A DNA stretch of 64,000 bases. Origin: Euglena gracilis (taxonomy: Eukaryota > Euglenida > Euglenophyceae > Euglenales). How positions within the stretch are numbered: position 1 is the stretch's first letter; every line of letters starts with the position of its first letter. A program made the position numbers and the translations under genes. Shown in pieces: positions 1 to 11,238 of this stretch. The notes under the pieces are model-generated. The model was not told where the DNA came from, searched no databases, and saw nothing but the letters and a program-made list of their open reading frames with translations. The DNA lies in assembly GCA_039621445.1 (NCBI GenBank), contig CP154956.1:47721291-47785290 (forward strand), given 5' to 3'.

Positions 1-420
1 CCCCCACCCTAAGGTGGAATTTAGCCTGCTTGATTGTGCCAAGCAAATATGACAATCCCAGGAAGTTTCGATGTCCAGTATCGACACTTACATAAAAAAC
101 TGGGAAACTTCAAAAGATATGACTCAGCCTTCTGGACTCTTGTGGGCATATTGTTGCACAAATGGTGCCCCTGCAGGACTGCACAGTCCACAAGATGGCT
201 GAAGCCATCCCCTATCTGGCTGTTCACAGCCTCAACACTGCAAGAAATGCATATGCAGCAGCTTTGTTACTCCCAGGACTTGGTTCATGGATTTTTTCCC
301 CCTCTTCTGGATACATTGAAAAGAAAATGGAATGCAAATGTCTGCAGGAATGCCCATTTCTTTGGGCCCCCACTGCACTTCTAGAGCACATCATCAGAGA
401 TTGAAAAACCACTCTCAGCA
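1..420. other. unclassified sequence at window edge
   Basis: I see no recognisable gene here. Short ORFs exist on both strands but lack domain-like patterns. The decayed retrotransposon pol begins abruptly at about 421, inside the N-terminal part of reverse transcriptase, so this stretch may be unrelated DNA joined to a 5'-truncated element. Confidence 0.4.
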
Positions 421-1227
421 ATGTCTGTGAAAGAGCTCAGAAACAGACTCCTTCCGCCTTCCTTTACCGCCTTCCCAATAAAAAATAAAGGTGGGAAGTG
501 GAGACTGGTGTGCGATTACGCACTCACCAACAAGCAGCTGCAGCCGGAAAGTTGCCCGCTGTCCCTCAACGAGGAGATCGTGGCCGAGCAAGCAAGATGT
601 GAGCTGTTAAGCACAGTGGACCTCCGGGATGCCTTCCATCAAGTCGCCCTTGACGCCGAGTCCCAGCCAACCACCAACGTCCAAATGCCGCGCGGCCTGT
701 GACAGTGAACCGTGGTCCCACAAGGGATCATTGTGGGCCCGGCAATGCTTCAACGTGACATCGGTGTCACGTGTGCCGGACTGCAAAGGCACTCAAGGCC
801 GTACTTTGATGACATCATCATCTGCACCAAAAGAAAAGTCGGCCAATCGGAAGAAGGCTTCCTGAAGGCCAATGCCGCAGATGTCCGGGAGACGCTGGCA
901 GCCCTCGAGCGCGACAAGTGGGTGTCGGACGCCAGGAAGGTCAAGCTGTTCATGCGCCTAGTGGAGTTTGTCGGCCATGTGCTGGTAGGAGGAAGAAGGT
1001 CGCCAGCCACAGGAAAGCTGGCAGCTGTCCAGAAGTGGGAGCTGCCCAAGAACGTCTCCAGCCTACGGTCATTTTTGGGGCTGTGCAACTATTACAGCGG
1101 ATATGTCCGAATGTTTGCCGAATATGCGGCACCGCTGCAGGAAAAGCTGAAGCTGCCCTGTGAGCTCGCCAAGGTAGGGAGCAAACATCCGGTGTCGTGG
1201 ACCAAGGAAGGATGGGAAGGCATTTGA
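421..1227 (+). pseudogene. reverse transcriptase remnant, two frames
   Basis: The first part (to 702) contains GGKWRLVCDY and STVDLRDAFHQV, the fingers and palm motifs with the first catalytic Asp. A stop and frame change follow. The second part (from about 712) holds the catalytic YFDD box and the thumb/connection motif SFLGLCNYYSGYV. Motif order and spacing match Ty3/gypsy reverse transcriptase. The catalytic residues survive, but the frame is broken at least once, so this is a pseudogene. Confidence 0.85.
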
Positions 1228-1770
1228 GCGCCTGAAGCAGGCACTCGTGGCGGACTTCGAGCTGTACCACATGGACCCAACCAAGCCCTTTGTCCTTCGG
1301 AAAGATGCATCGGACTATGTGGTGGGTGCGGCGCTGGAGCAGTTCCCACTGGTGGAAGGACTCCCGTCCCTCGCGGACATCAAGCCAGGTGCCTCCATCC
1401 CCGTGGCCTTCATGAGCGGCAAGCTCACCGATGGCCAACGGCAGAAGTGGGACACCAGGGACAAGGAGACGTATGCAATCGTCTCCGCCCTGGACAAGTG
1501 TACGCAAGGTGCTGGTGCTGACAGACCACAAGAGCCTACAAGGGTGGCACAAATAGCATGTCGCAGGATTCGGCCCACAAGACCGTCGGGCAAGGTGGCA
1601 TACGAAGCTGAACAACTTCCGGCTGGAAGTCATCCACGTGCCAGGCCAAGCAAACAGCATCGGAGACGCGCTCACAAGATGGGCATATCCCGCCAGCCAA
1701 GGCTTCAAGGACATCACCTGGCATTGCACCGATCAAGACACGAGAAGGAAGGAGAAGGAGAAGGAGAAGG
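1211..1770 (+). pseudogene. RNase H remnant and tether
   Basis: After a one-base shift near 1215 the frame reads AFERLKQAL, then FVLRKDASDYVVGAALEQ with the first RNase H Asp and DKETYAIVSAL with the Glu. Around 1510 the frame shifts again into VLVLTDHK and then GDALTRWAYPASQGFKDI. The same order is seen in the intact element (17690-18190). A low-complexity Lys/Glu stretch follows. Confidence 0.8.
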
Positions 1771-2344
1771 AGAAGGAAGAGGAGAGATCGTGTCCAAAGG
1801 CCACTCAGCCAATCGACACAGCCTCCGAAGAAAAGCAAGTATGCTTCATACGACTCAAACACAGAACCTCCGGGAACACCGGAGTGACAGTGACCACCCG
1901 AGCACAGATGAAAAAGAACCAGCCAGCACGAACAGCCGAGGGGTCCACCGACATGGAGAAGTCAAGCCCAGCACAGCAAGGCACAGCAAACAAGGTCCAC
2001 CAGACCCACCAGAGAAGCCAGCAGCATGCCAAAGAAAAACAAAAAAACCAGTAGTCCCACAGACCAGCAGCAAACCAGCCAAGGACTCAGAGGATGAACA
2101 GGAGGACGTGGTTGAAACCACAGCACCCTCAACAGAAACACCCAAGGAAAAGGATACCACAACATCGACCGCTGATCCATCATCACCTCATCAACTTCTC
2201 GACACCTCTATCATGCAACCGCAACCTCCGTCTTCCAGCATCCCGGCTCCCTCACAATCGTCATCATCACCCGACATCCCAACATCCTCCCCTACCACAT
2301 CAGCCCCTGATCATCCCATCACCAACCCCGCAGACGCCGAGGGG

Positions 2345-3110
2345 GACACCGACATTTACACCATGGACTGGGGACCGCACTACGAGAAGTGCCCCAGATG
2401 GCAAACCGTGTAGCGCGACACCAAGATCGGAGACCCGTGGCCCAAGGGCTACCGGGTTGAACACAAAAGTCTCCTGAAGCATGGGGTCTGGTGCGTGCCG
2501 ACGGGCCCGGTGGGCAAGCTCCTCAGAGCACAGCATGCCCAGACGGGCCATTGGGCAGGCAAGATGCTGATGAAGGATGCTCACCGTTTCTTCCAGTTCG
2601 CCGACGAGGAGGAGGCAAAGAAGCTGGCCGAGATGATGCAGAAAGTCTGCAACTGCTGCCAAGCAGTGGAACAGCCACATCAGCCGCTGCACCTAAAGCT
2701 GGCACCGACACCGGTGCCGCTCCACATCATTACAAGCGTCTGCATCGACCTGTTTGTGATGACCGAGGTGGAGTTCGAGTGCAAGCTGTTCAATGTCGTT
2801 GCAGGCTGCGTCGACAGACACAGCGGCCATGGCACACTACACGAGGAGGTTGACGGCAGCCAAGGTCGCCAAGGCGATGTACCGCAAGTGGTGGTCGCCC
2901 TATGGGATCCCAAGCGTGAAGGCGAACCATGTGCGCCCTGCAAGGTGTGCGGCACGCCTACTTCCAAGCACACGACCACCCCGCCATCGGCAGAGCAGGT
3001 CAGATGGAGGCACAACTGCAGAAGCAGCTGCGGAACAAGATGCAGTCATCCTCTTCGAGCGGCATAAGTTGGTGGACAAGAACGTCGCGGACACTGTGAA
3101 CCAGCTGCAC
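2345..3110 (+). pseudogene. integrase remnant
   Basis: The reading frame begins with a DWGPHYEKCPRW-like segment that precedes integrase in the intact relative. It continues through a zinc-finger-like region (HAQTGHW, then CNCC) and a core fragment with CIDLFVM and VDRHSG. The region after the first core Asp is rearranged and frame-shifted, and the WWSPYGIPS segment appears in another frame. The catalytic triad is therefore incomplete as read, and the copy is not functional. Confidence 0.75.
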
Positions 3111-3590
3111 CATAAAAATACCGAGCAATTGAACAAGAGACGCAAGGAGCTGCTACCACTGCAAGTGGGCTGCCAGGCGTGGCACCTGCGGCCAAGGGGC
3201 AAGCCAGGAGAGAAGCTGGACAGCTACTGGCTTGGCCCATGGCGCGTGATGGAGAGGAGGAGTGAGCACGGCTACGTGGTGGAGCTGCAGGAAGGAAGGA
3301 TGCAAGAAGCTGACCGGTGCAAGCTGAACGCATACACAGAGGGAGATGAAGAGCTGGGATCACCGGTGAAGCTATTCCACTTCAAGCAGGCCCGGTCTGG
3401 TCCTCCAACCGGGATCGACGAGTGGAGGTGTCGAAAAAGTGGTGACCCACTGAAGAACAGAGCTGCAGTTCAAGGTGCAGTGGAAAGGTTCCACCGAACT
3501 CACCTGGAACCACTGCACCACTTCTTCCACAGTTACAGCCAGCCCATCGTCGATGACATCCAGAAGAAGAACCCGAAGGAGTTGTCATGG
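3050..3590 (+). pseudogene. integrase C-terminus and eroded chromodomain
   Basis: The frame carries LKVGC-type text followed by AWHLRPRGKPGEKLDSYWLGPWRV, the GPY/F-like module that follows the integrase core. After a frame change (3475-3580) there is FKVQWKG and LEPLHHFFHSY, matching the aromatic-cage region of the chromodomain at the end of the intact relative (WQGFEEANWEPVEHFFQEY). At least one frameshift separates the two parts. Confidence 0.7.
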
Positions 3591-3824
3591 CCCATCTGGC
3601 CAAACATCCAGCAGAGGTGGCCAGGGTGTGGCTGTCAGCTGTGGAAGGAGGACCGAGGCAAGGCAAGAAGTGGCCACTTTAGTGGAAGGAGCCCACCACC
3701 GAGTGGACATGGGTGGAGAAGGAGACCAACCAGCAGCTGCTCATCCACAGCAAAACCGCAGAGACAAGAACACCCCACCAGCACAGGAGAAAACGGCGAA
3801 CAGCCACCACAGCACCTAACGTGA

Positions 3825-6060
3825 AACGGGAGAGACCAACACCAGCCGAGGGAACTGCAAGCCAGGAAGGGGACAGCCCCAAAAAACGCCCAAGCCCACA
3901 CAGCCTAAAGAGAGGCCCTCCTTAGGTGACGGTCGGGCCCACCTGGCCCTGACAAAGGCAGAAGCGGCAACATCAACACAGCTCCCACCTCCAACAGCAC
4001 CCTCAGCTTCCCCAACCTCTCCACACAACCATCATCAACCAAACATCAGCTCAGTACCCCACTCCCGCAGCCCCGCAGTTCCTCTCACCTCAGCCTCCGA
4101 CGCACCGATACGTCTCCAAACGCACCGCAGCACACCGACCCTTCACCCACAGCACCGCCCGAAAACGTGCCCCCATGGCTCGTCTGACCCCATGCACGGT
4201 ACCATGCGACCCAACGTAGCTGTGTGTGCCCGTGTGGCACCGAGCCCCCAGCCTACCCCACCCAGGTCTGACGGTTCGTACCCAGGCTGCCCAGTGACCT
4301 GTCCCTCGCATCCCAGGCGGGTGGGGGGCCCACCACCGGAGGGACCGGCCCTAAAGGCCCAGAAGGCCCACGGTGGGACCTGGCGGACAGGACCCAGCAG
4401 GACGCCTCCCATCGGCCCTGGCTACCCAGGCCTGAGAGAGGCGGGCGGGGGGGAGCGGAAAAGCCTGCTGCCAACCTCGGGTGAGTAAGGGGGTTCGGCT
4501 GTACCATCATTCTGTTCCATCTGCATCGTTTACTGGATCATTTTCTCTGCATCCTGGTGCCCATCGTCAGTTTTCTCGTCGATTTAACAGTGCAGCGCAG
4601 CCGTTGATTACGATTCGGCGAGCAGCACAGGAGGCTGTGGTTGACCAGTGGTGAGGGTTGACCCTGGACCGCACCTTTTCCCTGTCACACTTTTCTTTCC
4701 TGGAACACCGAATACCCTGACCCCGGCCTCAAATAAGGCCACGGCACCGCGGCCCAGGTGGGAAGGGGCGCTAGGCAACAGCGGGTGGCAATAGCAGACA
4801 CGCCACCCGCAGGGCATGTCAGGGCAGCCAGAGAGCCCAGGAGAGTCAGATCAAAAGTCAGGAAACAAGCCACCCCGACCCCCAACGCAGGACGAGAGCG
4901 GGGAACCCAGAGCCCCATGACAAGGCACCGCGAACCACGAGGGGCCAACCAGAAGCGGAGCAGACCAGCGAGCCCAGAGGGGCCAAGCCAGCAAAGCGGC
5001 CCCGAGGGGGCAGGCAAGCCAGACCGCCCCGGCCCAAGAGAATGGCAGTCCAGAGAGCGCGCACGCCTCCCCCCCTCCCCCGCACATGGAACGGCAGCCA
5101 CGCCGCGCGCACAGCCCCCCACACGCAAGGCAGCCCGAGACACACAGCGAGCACGCCTCAGAGCACAAGGGGGAGGGCACCCCAAAGCCGCGCACAACAC
5201 GAGAGCCCCCCCCCAGAGCACAACTGGAGGGGACCGCACACACCAAAGGCAGCCCCCCCGCCGGAGGAAACCAGACTCGGCACACCAAACCCGCGTGCTG
5301 GAAAATCCACCACACCAGCCCCTGCCCCCCACCACGCACAAAGAAGGGCACCCAAAAAAAAGGCCTCCCCAGGGGGCGACGAAAAAAAATCCCCCAGGGG
5401 ACGGCAAAAAAAAGCCCCCCGCCCAGGGGGCGGCCAAAAAAAACCGCTCCCCCCCACCCGGGGAGGGGGCGACCAAAAAAAAGATCAGCCCCCCCCCTCC
5501 AGCCCAGGGTGGCGCCAGGACAGGAGCACGAACACCAGCCAGACCGACCAGCCAGACCCCGGAGGCAGCCCGCCTCTGCCACACGGAGGCCTGCCCCCAG
5601 CCGGATTGTCCATCGCGGGCAGACGATCGAAGGGCTGTGAACACCAACCAGGCTTCCGTGCAGGCAAGCGGCGCGGCCAAGTCCAAGCGAGGCACGCCCC
5701 CCCCCCCGGCGAAGGGCGGTCCCAAGCACGCCCTCCAGGCCCGCCGGGGCGCGCACATGCCTTACCCACTCCCCGGCCGCAGCCTGCAAGACAGCCCGGA
5801 CGGCATCCTCACCCACCAGGCCGCCGGCGCTTCCAAAAAGGGAGTGGGCGGTCGGTCGCACACCCAACCCGAGCCCACAGAGCCCCACCCGCAGCCGGTC
5901 CCACCGGTGCGGCCGGAAGCCAAACAGCGCACCGCGCCCGGGGCTCCGTGGAGGGCGGAGCCAAAGTGAACCGCAGGCCGAAGTTCCCTCAGTACAGTCC
6001 CATATTTGCATCCCTCAGTTATAACGTTCCTTTCCCTCGTTGTACATAGGCACTCGATGC
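3825..6060. other. GC-rich low-complexity tail with A8/G-run tandem units
   Basis: Very GC-rich DNA in which long open frames exist on both strands (for example 4758-5969 plus and 4851-6011 minus). They encode only Pro/Arg/Gln-rich or Gly/Leu-rich text and are best read as composition artefacts. At about 5365-5490 there are roughly four imperfect units of a C-run, G-run and A8 block. The position downstream of an integrase resembles the G-run array in the 3' region of the intact element, so it may be the 3' end of the decayed element. I cannot prove that. Confidence 0.5.
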
Positions 6061-7996
6061 CTGAGTTTTCTGGGTGTCTCCTTGGGGTGTCTTTCCCTAT
6101 CTTATCCTTGATATTTGAATGCACAAGACTTTGCCAGCTTGATGGACGAAGTGTTCAGGCTTGGACCCACCTACAGAGAGGCAGTCTATTGAACTAAAAT
6201 TAGGAACTTCCGCAAAGCGGAAGATTCCGCAGTTGGTCTTTTTGGTCCCGCCCGGCGCCGCACCCCAGGGGCCGCCGCCAACACCTGGTGCGCATCGCTT
6301 CCGCCCCCCGCCGCCGGGGTAAGCCAAAGGCAGGCGAGGCCGACGCCTCGGTAGGAAGAGGAGTGTGGGCGGCGGCGGCCAGAGCGCATGCGTGCACAAA
6401 GTAGCGGAACCCTCCGCTACTACCTGACCACCCCCTTACTGCATTTGCCTTCCGCAGGCTTCCTTATCTCCACGGATTCAATATTAAATGTGCATTGGAA
6501 TTCAAATGTTCAAATTAAATTTTTCAATTCAATCGAATACAAAGAGTTCAAGAAATAAATGGAAAAACTTGCAAAGGGAAAATCCAATTAAGGAGATCAA
6601 AGAGAACCTCAAGGAAATGGCATACCAGGAGCGCCCCAGGGCAAATTCAAAGGTACTTGCTGGATATGGCTGGGCTAAGAGTGTACGTCTGATTCCCAAT
6701 TCCCCTTTCCCACTTCCCAAAAACCCTTCGCTTTCGCCTTGGCGCACCTACTTGGGAACTGAAAATCAGAGTAACAGAAAACCCCTTTCCCACTTCCCAA
6801 GAACCAAAGCACAGAGCAATGCAGGGAGGACGGACTGGATATCCAAGTCCGGTCCGAAGAAAAAGGAAGGACAAAGGGAAAAACAGAATACCACCTGTGG
6901 ACAGAGAAGGGGCACCCATTAGGAAATCCTAATAGGATCTGCTACCATCCTAACTTCCTCAACGGAAGGGGACAGAAGCATACGCCTGGTACACATCCCC
7001 CTCCCAGGGCTATGCCCGATTTCCCCTTTGGACCAGGAATTCTGGCCACAGGGATTTCGGACACAGACCTGGTCTGTGGGAGGTGCACTCTGGCGCATCC
7101 ACAGGGGCCCTTTCCGTCGCACACGGGTCCACTCAAAGGGGGGGGCGAAAAGGAGGGGACCAAAAAAGCCCAAAACGCGCAAAATGGTTTCACCTATTCT
7201 GCGGTGGCTTATGGGTATATAGTATATTATACCCCACTGTAAAATGGGGCTGGCAGGTTTCCTTGCCAAGCAAACCCATCCACCCAGTTTGGGTGTGCCC
7301 AAGGCACTTGGGGTTGGGTCCATGGGCATTCCAGGAAAACCCATGGGGAGGGTGTGGAAGGAGGGGGGCCTCCGACCAGTCAAACCTGGGCAGGGCGCAT
7401 GGCCAGTCAAACCTGACCACGCAAAAGGAAATCCTACTCTACAAAACCAACTGCCGGCGACAGCATTTGCCCCGGGCGGAAAGTAGAGAGGAGTGGGGGG
7501 TTGGCTTAGGCCAGAAAAGTTGTGCTGTCTGGCAGCCTTATGGCCTCAAACGGCCGAAAAGAAAAAGGGAAAGGAGGGAAAAGAGGCCGTCGGCCCTGTG
7601 CGCTGCGTGTCGCACGCCCGCGAGAGGGGAGAGGGGAGAGTGGTGTGCATGCATGCGCACGGAATCCTGCACATGGCAGCATTCCGGTGGGGACTTACTA
7701 GCGGCGAATACCGCAAAGGGTCTTCGAAGGGGTGTTTGGGCAAATACCCGAACAGGCTGTCAGGCAAATACCTGACGAGGGTTCTGAAAGACGCCGCATT
7801 GGCGCTTACAGCCACCTCACCGGCCTTTGTCGGCTGGGCGTTCGCGCACCTCACGCCAGTAGTCGTGCTGATGGTCCCCTAATGGGTCCTCAACCAACTC
7901 CAGTTGGCGTGGGGAACGCTGCGGAGCTGATTCGCTCCGGATGGTGTTGTGCTCCGGATCGTTGAAATCAAAGGATGTGGTCTCCCAGTCCTTGAT
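6061..7996. other. unclassified repeat-like DNA, possible LTR region of the outer element
   Basis: I recognise no gene. A short hairpin lies at 6207-6223 (CTTCCGC, AAA, GCGGAAG), and an AT-rich TATA-like block lies near 7213-7234. The 3' LTR of the minus-strand outer element should lie just beyond 7997 in this direction, but only one copy would be present and I could not define its ends. Confidence 0.3.
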
Positions 7997-8890
7997 CTAA
8001 CTGTCCGGCAGCTTCTCCCTGGTACGGTCAGCATGATGCTGAAGGTACCGTTGGATCTGCTCCCAGAAAATTCTGGGCAGCATCACCGGCCAGATGATGT
8101 AATTCATCCGGCGGTGATTTGCAGGCACCTGCGGGGGCATCACCGGGGTCTGCTTGAAGTTGACGTCATACGTCCACCTCGCTGTCCGAGCTCTTACGGT
8201 ATGGGGCCGTAATACAGCCGCCAACCAACCTCTGAAGTCCACCAAATCGCGTTCTTCAGAAGGCCACAGTGGCAAGGCGTATCCGCCGTGCTGACGCTTG
8301 GAGAACAGGGGGTAAACCTGTGTCTCCCAGTCGCCATCAGTCCAGAGGTAAGGCATTCTTACCTTGGCGTGTTCCTCGACGGCGAGGCGCATTGCCCCAG
8401 CGTCGATCTGGAACTCACGGGCCATTCCCGTGTGGCGGTAGCTTTCTACCTTTCGGAAGTCGGAGTGCTTCAGGTGACCTTCCACCTGTTTGTACTCATT
8501 CTTCCACTTCTCCAGTGTCTCCCATTTGTGGGGGACAATGGTGGTGACTGCTCCATCAGCAGTCTGCACGAACTTGGCCCCTATACAGTTGATGCACAAG
8601 GCAGGGATATCCCTGTCGTGAGCATTCTCATTGTAGGAGTAGTTCAAGCTGTGCTTCCAGGCGTTCAGGCACTCGCCACATACGAGCGCCACACAGTTCG
8701 GCACATATGCCCTGTGGTGGAACGTCGTGGATTGCACCTGCCGCTTGCACACATGCACAAGCGGTTGGTTGTGCCGCACATGGTGGCACACGGTGCACGT
8801 CAAAACAAAGGACGTGCCGTGCTGGAAATCCAACACGCAGTCCTCACCAAAATACTGTGCCAGTACTCTGGGTGAGCGCCTTTTCCAAAA
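7997..8890 (-). CDS. accessory ORF, Cys-rich zinc-type domain
   Basis: This is the frame that continues the proline-rich ORF after a probable one-base shift. Near its start it has CTVC, then CKR, CVALVCGEC and CINC, that is three CxxC pairs within about 75 residues. This suggests a structural zinc site of treble-clef or RING-like type. The rest is a charged, Trp/Tyr-containing region ending in a TAG at 7999-7997. The ORF carries no reverse-transcription domain. Its function is unknown. A nucleic-acid or protein-binding role is only inferred from the Cys spacing. Confidence 0.55.
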   Translation of the reverse strand, partial: FWKRRSPRVLAQYFGEDCVLDFQHGTSFVLTCTVCHHVRHNQPLVHVCKRQVQSTTFHHRAYVPNCVALVCGECLNAWKHSLNYSYNENAHDRDIPALCINCIGAKFVQTADGAVTTIVPHKWETLEKWKNEYKQVEGHLKHSDFRKVESYRHTGMAREFQIDAGAMRLAVEEHAKVRMPYLWTDGDWETQVYPLFSKRQHGGYALPLWPSEERDLVDFRGWLAAVLRPHTVRARTARWTYDVNFKQTPVMPPQVPANHRRMNYIIWPVMLPRIFWEQIQRYLQHHADRTREKLPDS

Positions 8891-10119
8891 TGTCCAGGTA
8901 TGTTCCGGGACATAGTGGAAAGGTTCTCCGTAGTCCTGTCGCGCTTCAGGGTGGCAGGTAATACTGCCACACCTGCCGGGGGCTCACCGGTTAATACCGG
9001 GGTTGCCACCCGCAGCTGCGGCTGGTACGGATGGTATGGGGTGTATCCACGGCCCTGAAGGGCAGCCAGAGAGGAGTAATACCTCGCCCGGTGCTCTTCA
9101 GACGCGAATACTGGCTCCTGAAGGAAGTGCCGAGCAAGCTCATCCTGCTCGGTTCCCGGAGGCGCCATGTGGTAGTAGGAAGTCTCCTGCCGACGGGGGA
9201 TATACCCAGTCTGGACAGGAGCTGCACTGGGCGGTCGGGCTGCCACACGGTGGGGAGGTTCATCCTCCACTACTATGGGCTCCACCTGCCGCCGTGGCTC
9301 AACGCCAGGGACAGGGGCAACCGGTGATGCCTGTGGCATCCAGTGCATGAACATGTGTTGGACGTATGCCTCAGGGGGCACGTCCGACTGTCCGGCTGGG
9401 AGCACGCGTGCGCCGCGCGGGTAATACGCGTGCGTCGCGTACTGCGAGACAAATTGCTCCGCTGGCGGCTCGCGCGGCGGCATTCGCTGCGGCGAGGGCG
9501 GGCGAGCAAAAATTCTCGTCATCCCAGGTGGGACATGCACAGCCTCACCTACCGGTGGGGGCGTGTGCTCACGCATATGCACGGTTTGGGATCCCACCGG
9601 CGTCTGCGTTTGCAGCATGGGCGGCACATACACGCCCAGGTCCATCATTGTCTCGCCAGGCTCGAATCCGGCATCGGATGCCGACGAGAAATACCGTCTC
9701 CCCGTCATCAAGGCTTGACCACAGGGACACCACTGAGCCACAGGGGTGTTGGCTAGCACCAACAACTGAGCACAGTATGCATCCCAAAGGGCTTGCATAA
9801 AGGGCTCCGTTGGGGGGGGTGCGCACATACGCATCGCCCGCTCCGACGTCTCCGTAGTGCGGAAGATCGTCTCTCCCGCATACGGGGGCAGGCGCGATCT
9901 GCGCTGCGCTGGTGGCTGAGGTGCCGGCTGCTGGACGGCAGACGGATCTGGTACCGCATATGCGGACCGGCTGCCGGTAGCCGCGGCGAATACCGGGGCT
10001 GAAACCCTCTCAGCATGTGGGGCACCCGGAATCGGGACCTCGGCATACTGAGGGTACTGGGGGTAGGGCGCGCCAGAAGGCTGCGGCCATGGTGGACCTG
10101 GTCTAGGTCCAGGCAGCAT
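8837..10119 (-). CDS. accessory ORF downstream of integrase, proline-rich part
   Basis: I do not recognise a family. From the ATG at 10119-10117 the frame encodes a protein whose first 150 residues are Pro/Ala/Gln-rich and probably disordered, followed by a mixed region (CAQLLVLANTP, WCPCGQAL) and more Pro/Arg-rich sequence. The frame stays open to about 8800 but probably shifts near 8870-8890, at a GGAAAAGG run, into the Cys-rich frame that follows. It lies on the same strand as, and about 200 bp after, the outer element's integrase. It may be an extra 3' ORF, the position where some plant gypsy lineages carry an env-like gene. No signal peptide or membrane segment is evident, so an Env role is not supported. 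Confidence 0.55.
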
Positions 10120-10139
10120 GATGCTACCCGAACGACGAC

Positions 10140-11238
10140 TGACGACCTTTTGAGGTCGACCGCCGGGCGGCGGAGATTTTCCTTTTTAGAAGGCCTTTTT
10201 AAGGGCGGTTTAGCTCTAATTTTAAGGCTTTCTAAAGATTTCCATTAAAATTCCCTCTCCTAAGGCGCCCATGGTTTGGTTGTGCAAGGAGAGAGATTGA
10301 GTGATGCTAGGTATTCCCAAATGGTGATTTTGGGTTTATTTAGCACATTTTAAGCTTTTTATGCATTTTTCCTTTGGTTTTAAGGGAAAATGTTGGATTT
10401 GGTGAGAGCGCTTCGCTTGCAAGCGCTTGGAACAGAATTTTAAGAGATTGGCGCCTGAGTTCCTGGAGTTTTTGCAGGGGTTTGCAAAGCTCAATAATGA
10501 TGGAATTCAGCATAATTTATCAAAATCAAGGGGGGAAACCTTGATTTTGACCTGGGTTGGTTGATTTTGATGCAATGGGCAAGGATTTGGGATTTGAGAG
10601 CGCTTAGGAATCAGCGCACTCAATCCTAAATTTAACTGCCCATCAAGGGCATCAAAATCATTTTCTTTTCACAGGGTTTTCCTCTTTACCTGTTGCACCA
10701 TTGTACTTGTTGTGGCAATTGCATCCAATTACAATCAAGTATTGAATTTGGAATTTCAATTGCAAATGGAAGATCAACAAAACAATCAATCATTTGAAGA
10801 AGGTGAGGTTTGTCTTCCCCCCACCTCATCTGTGGGAAAAGGGGCAGGGGGGTGGGACTCTTCAACTCAGGCAACCACTGGCCAAATTTCACCCCAAAAC
10901 CCCCTTTTTGGCCCAGAAACTGTGAGAAATGACACCCAGGGGGGGGTGTTGGCTCTCACTGGTTCAACTGAGCAGGGAGGGGTTGAAACCCCAAAGACAC
11001 CCCCCTTGGAGATCCCAGTGACACCCCCCTCAGGGGTCGGGGAGGGTCCACTGGGAAGTTTCTCCTTGGAAATGATGGCCCAGTTTCGGCCACAGGGGGG
11101 TGCAGAATGGGAAAAAATTTCCGACACAAGTCGGCTCGAGGAGCCAAAAAACGATCCTACGCCGGAAACTGGCCCGGGGCGGGGGTTTCCGCTTCACCCC
11201 AGTGCTGCCGGGGGACATGGCAGCACGGGTGTGAAACA
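10140..11238 (+). repeat. 5' LTR of inner element
   Basis: The first copy of a 1,099-bp direct repeat, beginning TGACGACC and ending GTGAAACA. Unusually, it contains the first 157 codons of the gag frame (ATG at 10766). The transcription start must therefore lie upstream of about 10766 for that ATG to be used. A short near-palindrome built on AAGCGCTT lies near 10405-10430. I cannot place a promoter with confidence. Confidence 0.95.

Larger units (their letters stand above)
421..3824 (+). mobile_element. decayed Ty3/gypsy retrotransposon (pol remnant)
   Basis: A 5'-truncated Ty3/gypsy element. Gag, protease and any methyltransferase domain are absent. Reverse transcriptase, RNase H, integrase and a worn chromodomain follow in the usual order, but in several frames broken by stops and indels. 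Phrases such as WAYPASQ after RNase H, KCPRW before integrase and CVDRHSG inside integrase also occur in the intact element at 10140-23135, so the two are related members of one lineage. No flanking LTRs could be identified. The copy cannot encode a working polyprotein. Confidence 0.85.
7997..10139 (-). mobile_element. outer minus-strand chromovirus, 3' part
   Basis: This is the portion of the outer Ty3/gypsy element lying downstream of its integrase, read on the minus strand. It is separated from the integrase at 23316-25112 by the inner insertion (10140-23135). Removing the insertion places the extra ORF about 200 bp downstream of the integrase stop, on the same strand. The joining point shows a CGAC-type target duplication on both sides of the insertion. 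Confidence 0.65.

Noticed and set aside
3900-3960. LTR start of the decayed element at TGACGGTCGGG near 3926
   Set aside because: It resembles the TGACGACC start of the intact LTR, but no matching second copy or convincing polypurine tract is visible.
4685-6011. Long overlapping ORFs on both strands (up to 403 codons)
   Set aside because: Both strands are open because stop codons are rare in very GC-rich repeats. The text is Pro/Arg or Gly/Leu low complexity with no domain pattern.
10712-10765. Gag start at 10712
   Set aside because: The triplet there is GTG. The first ATG in that frame is 10766, which I used instead.
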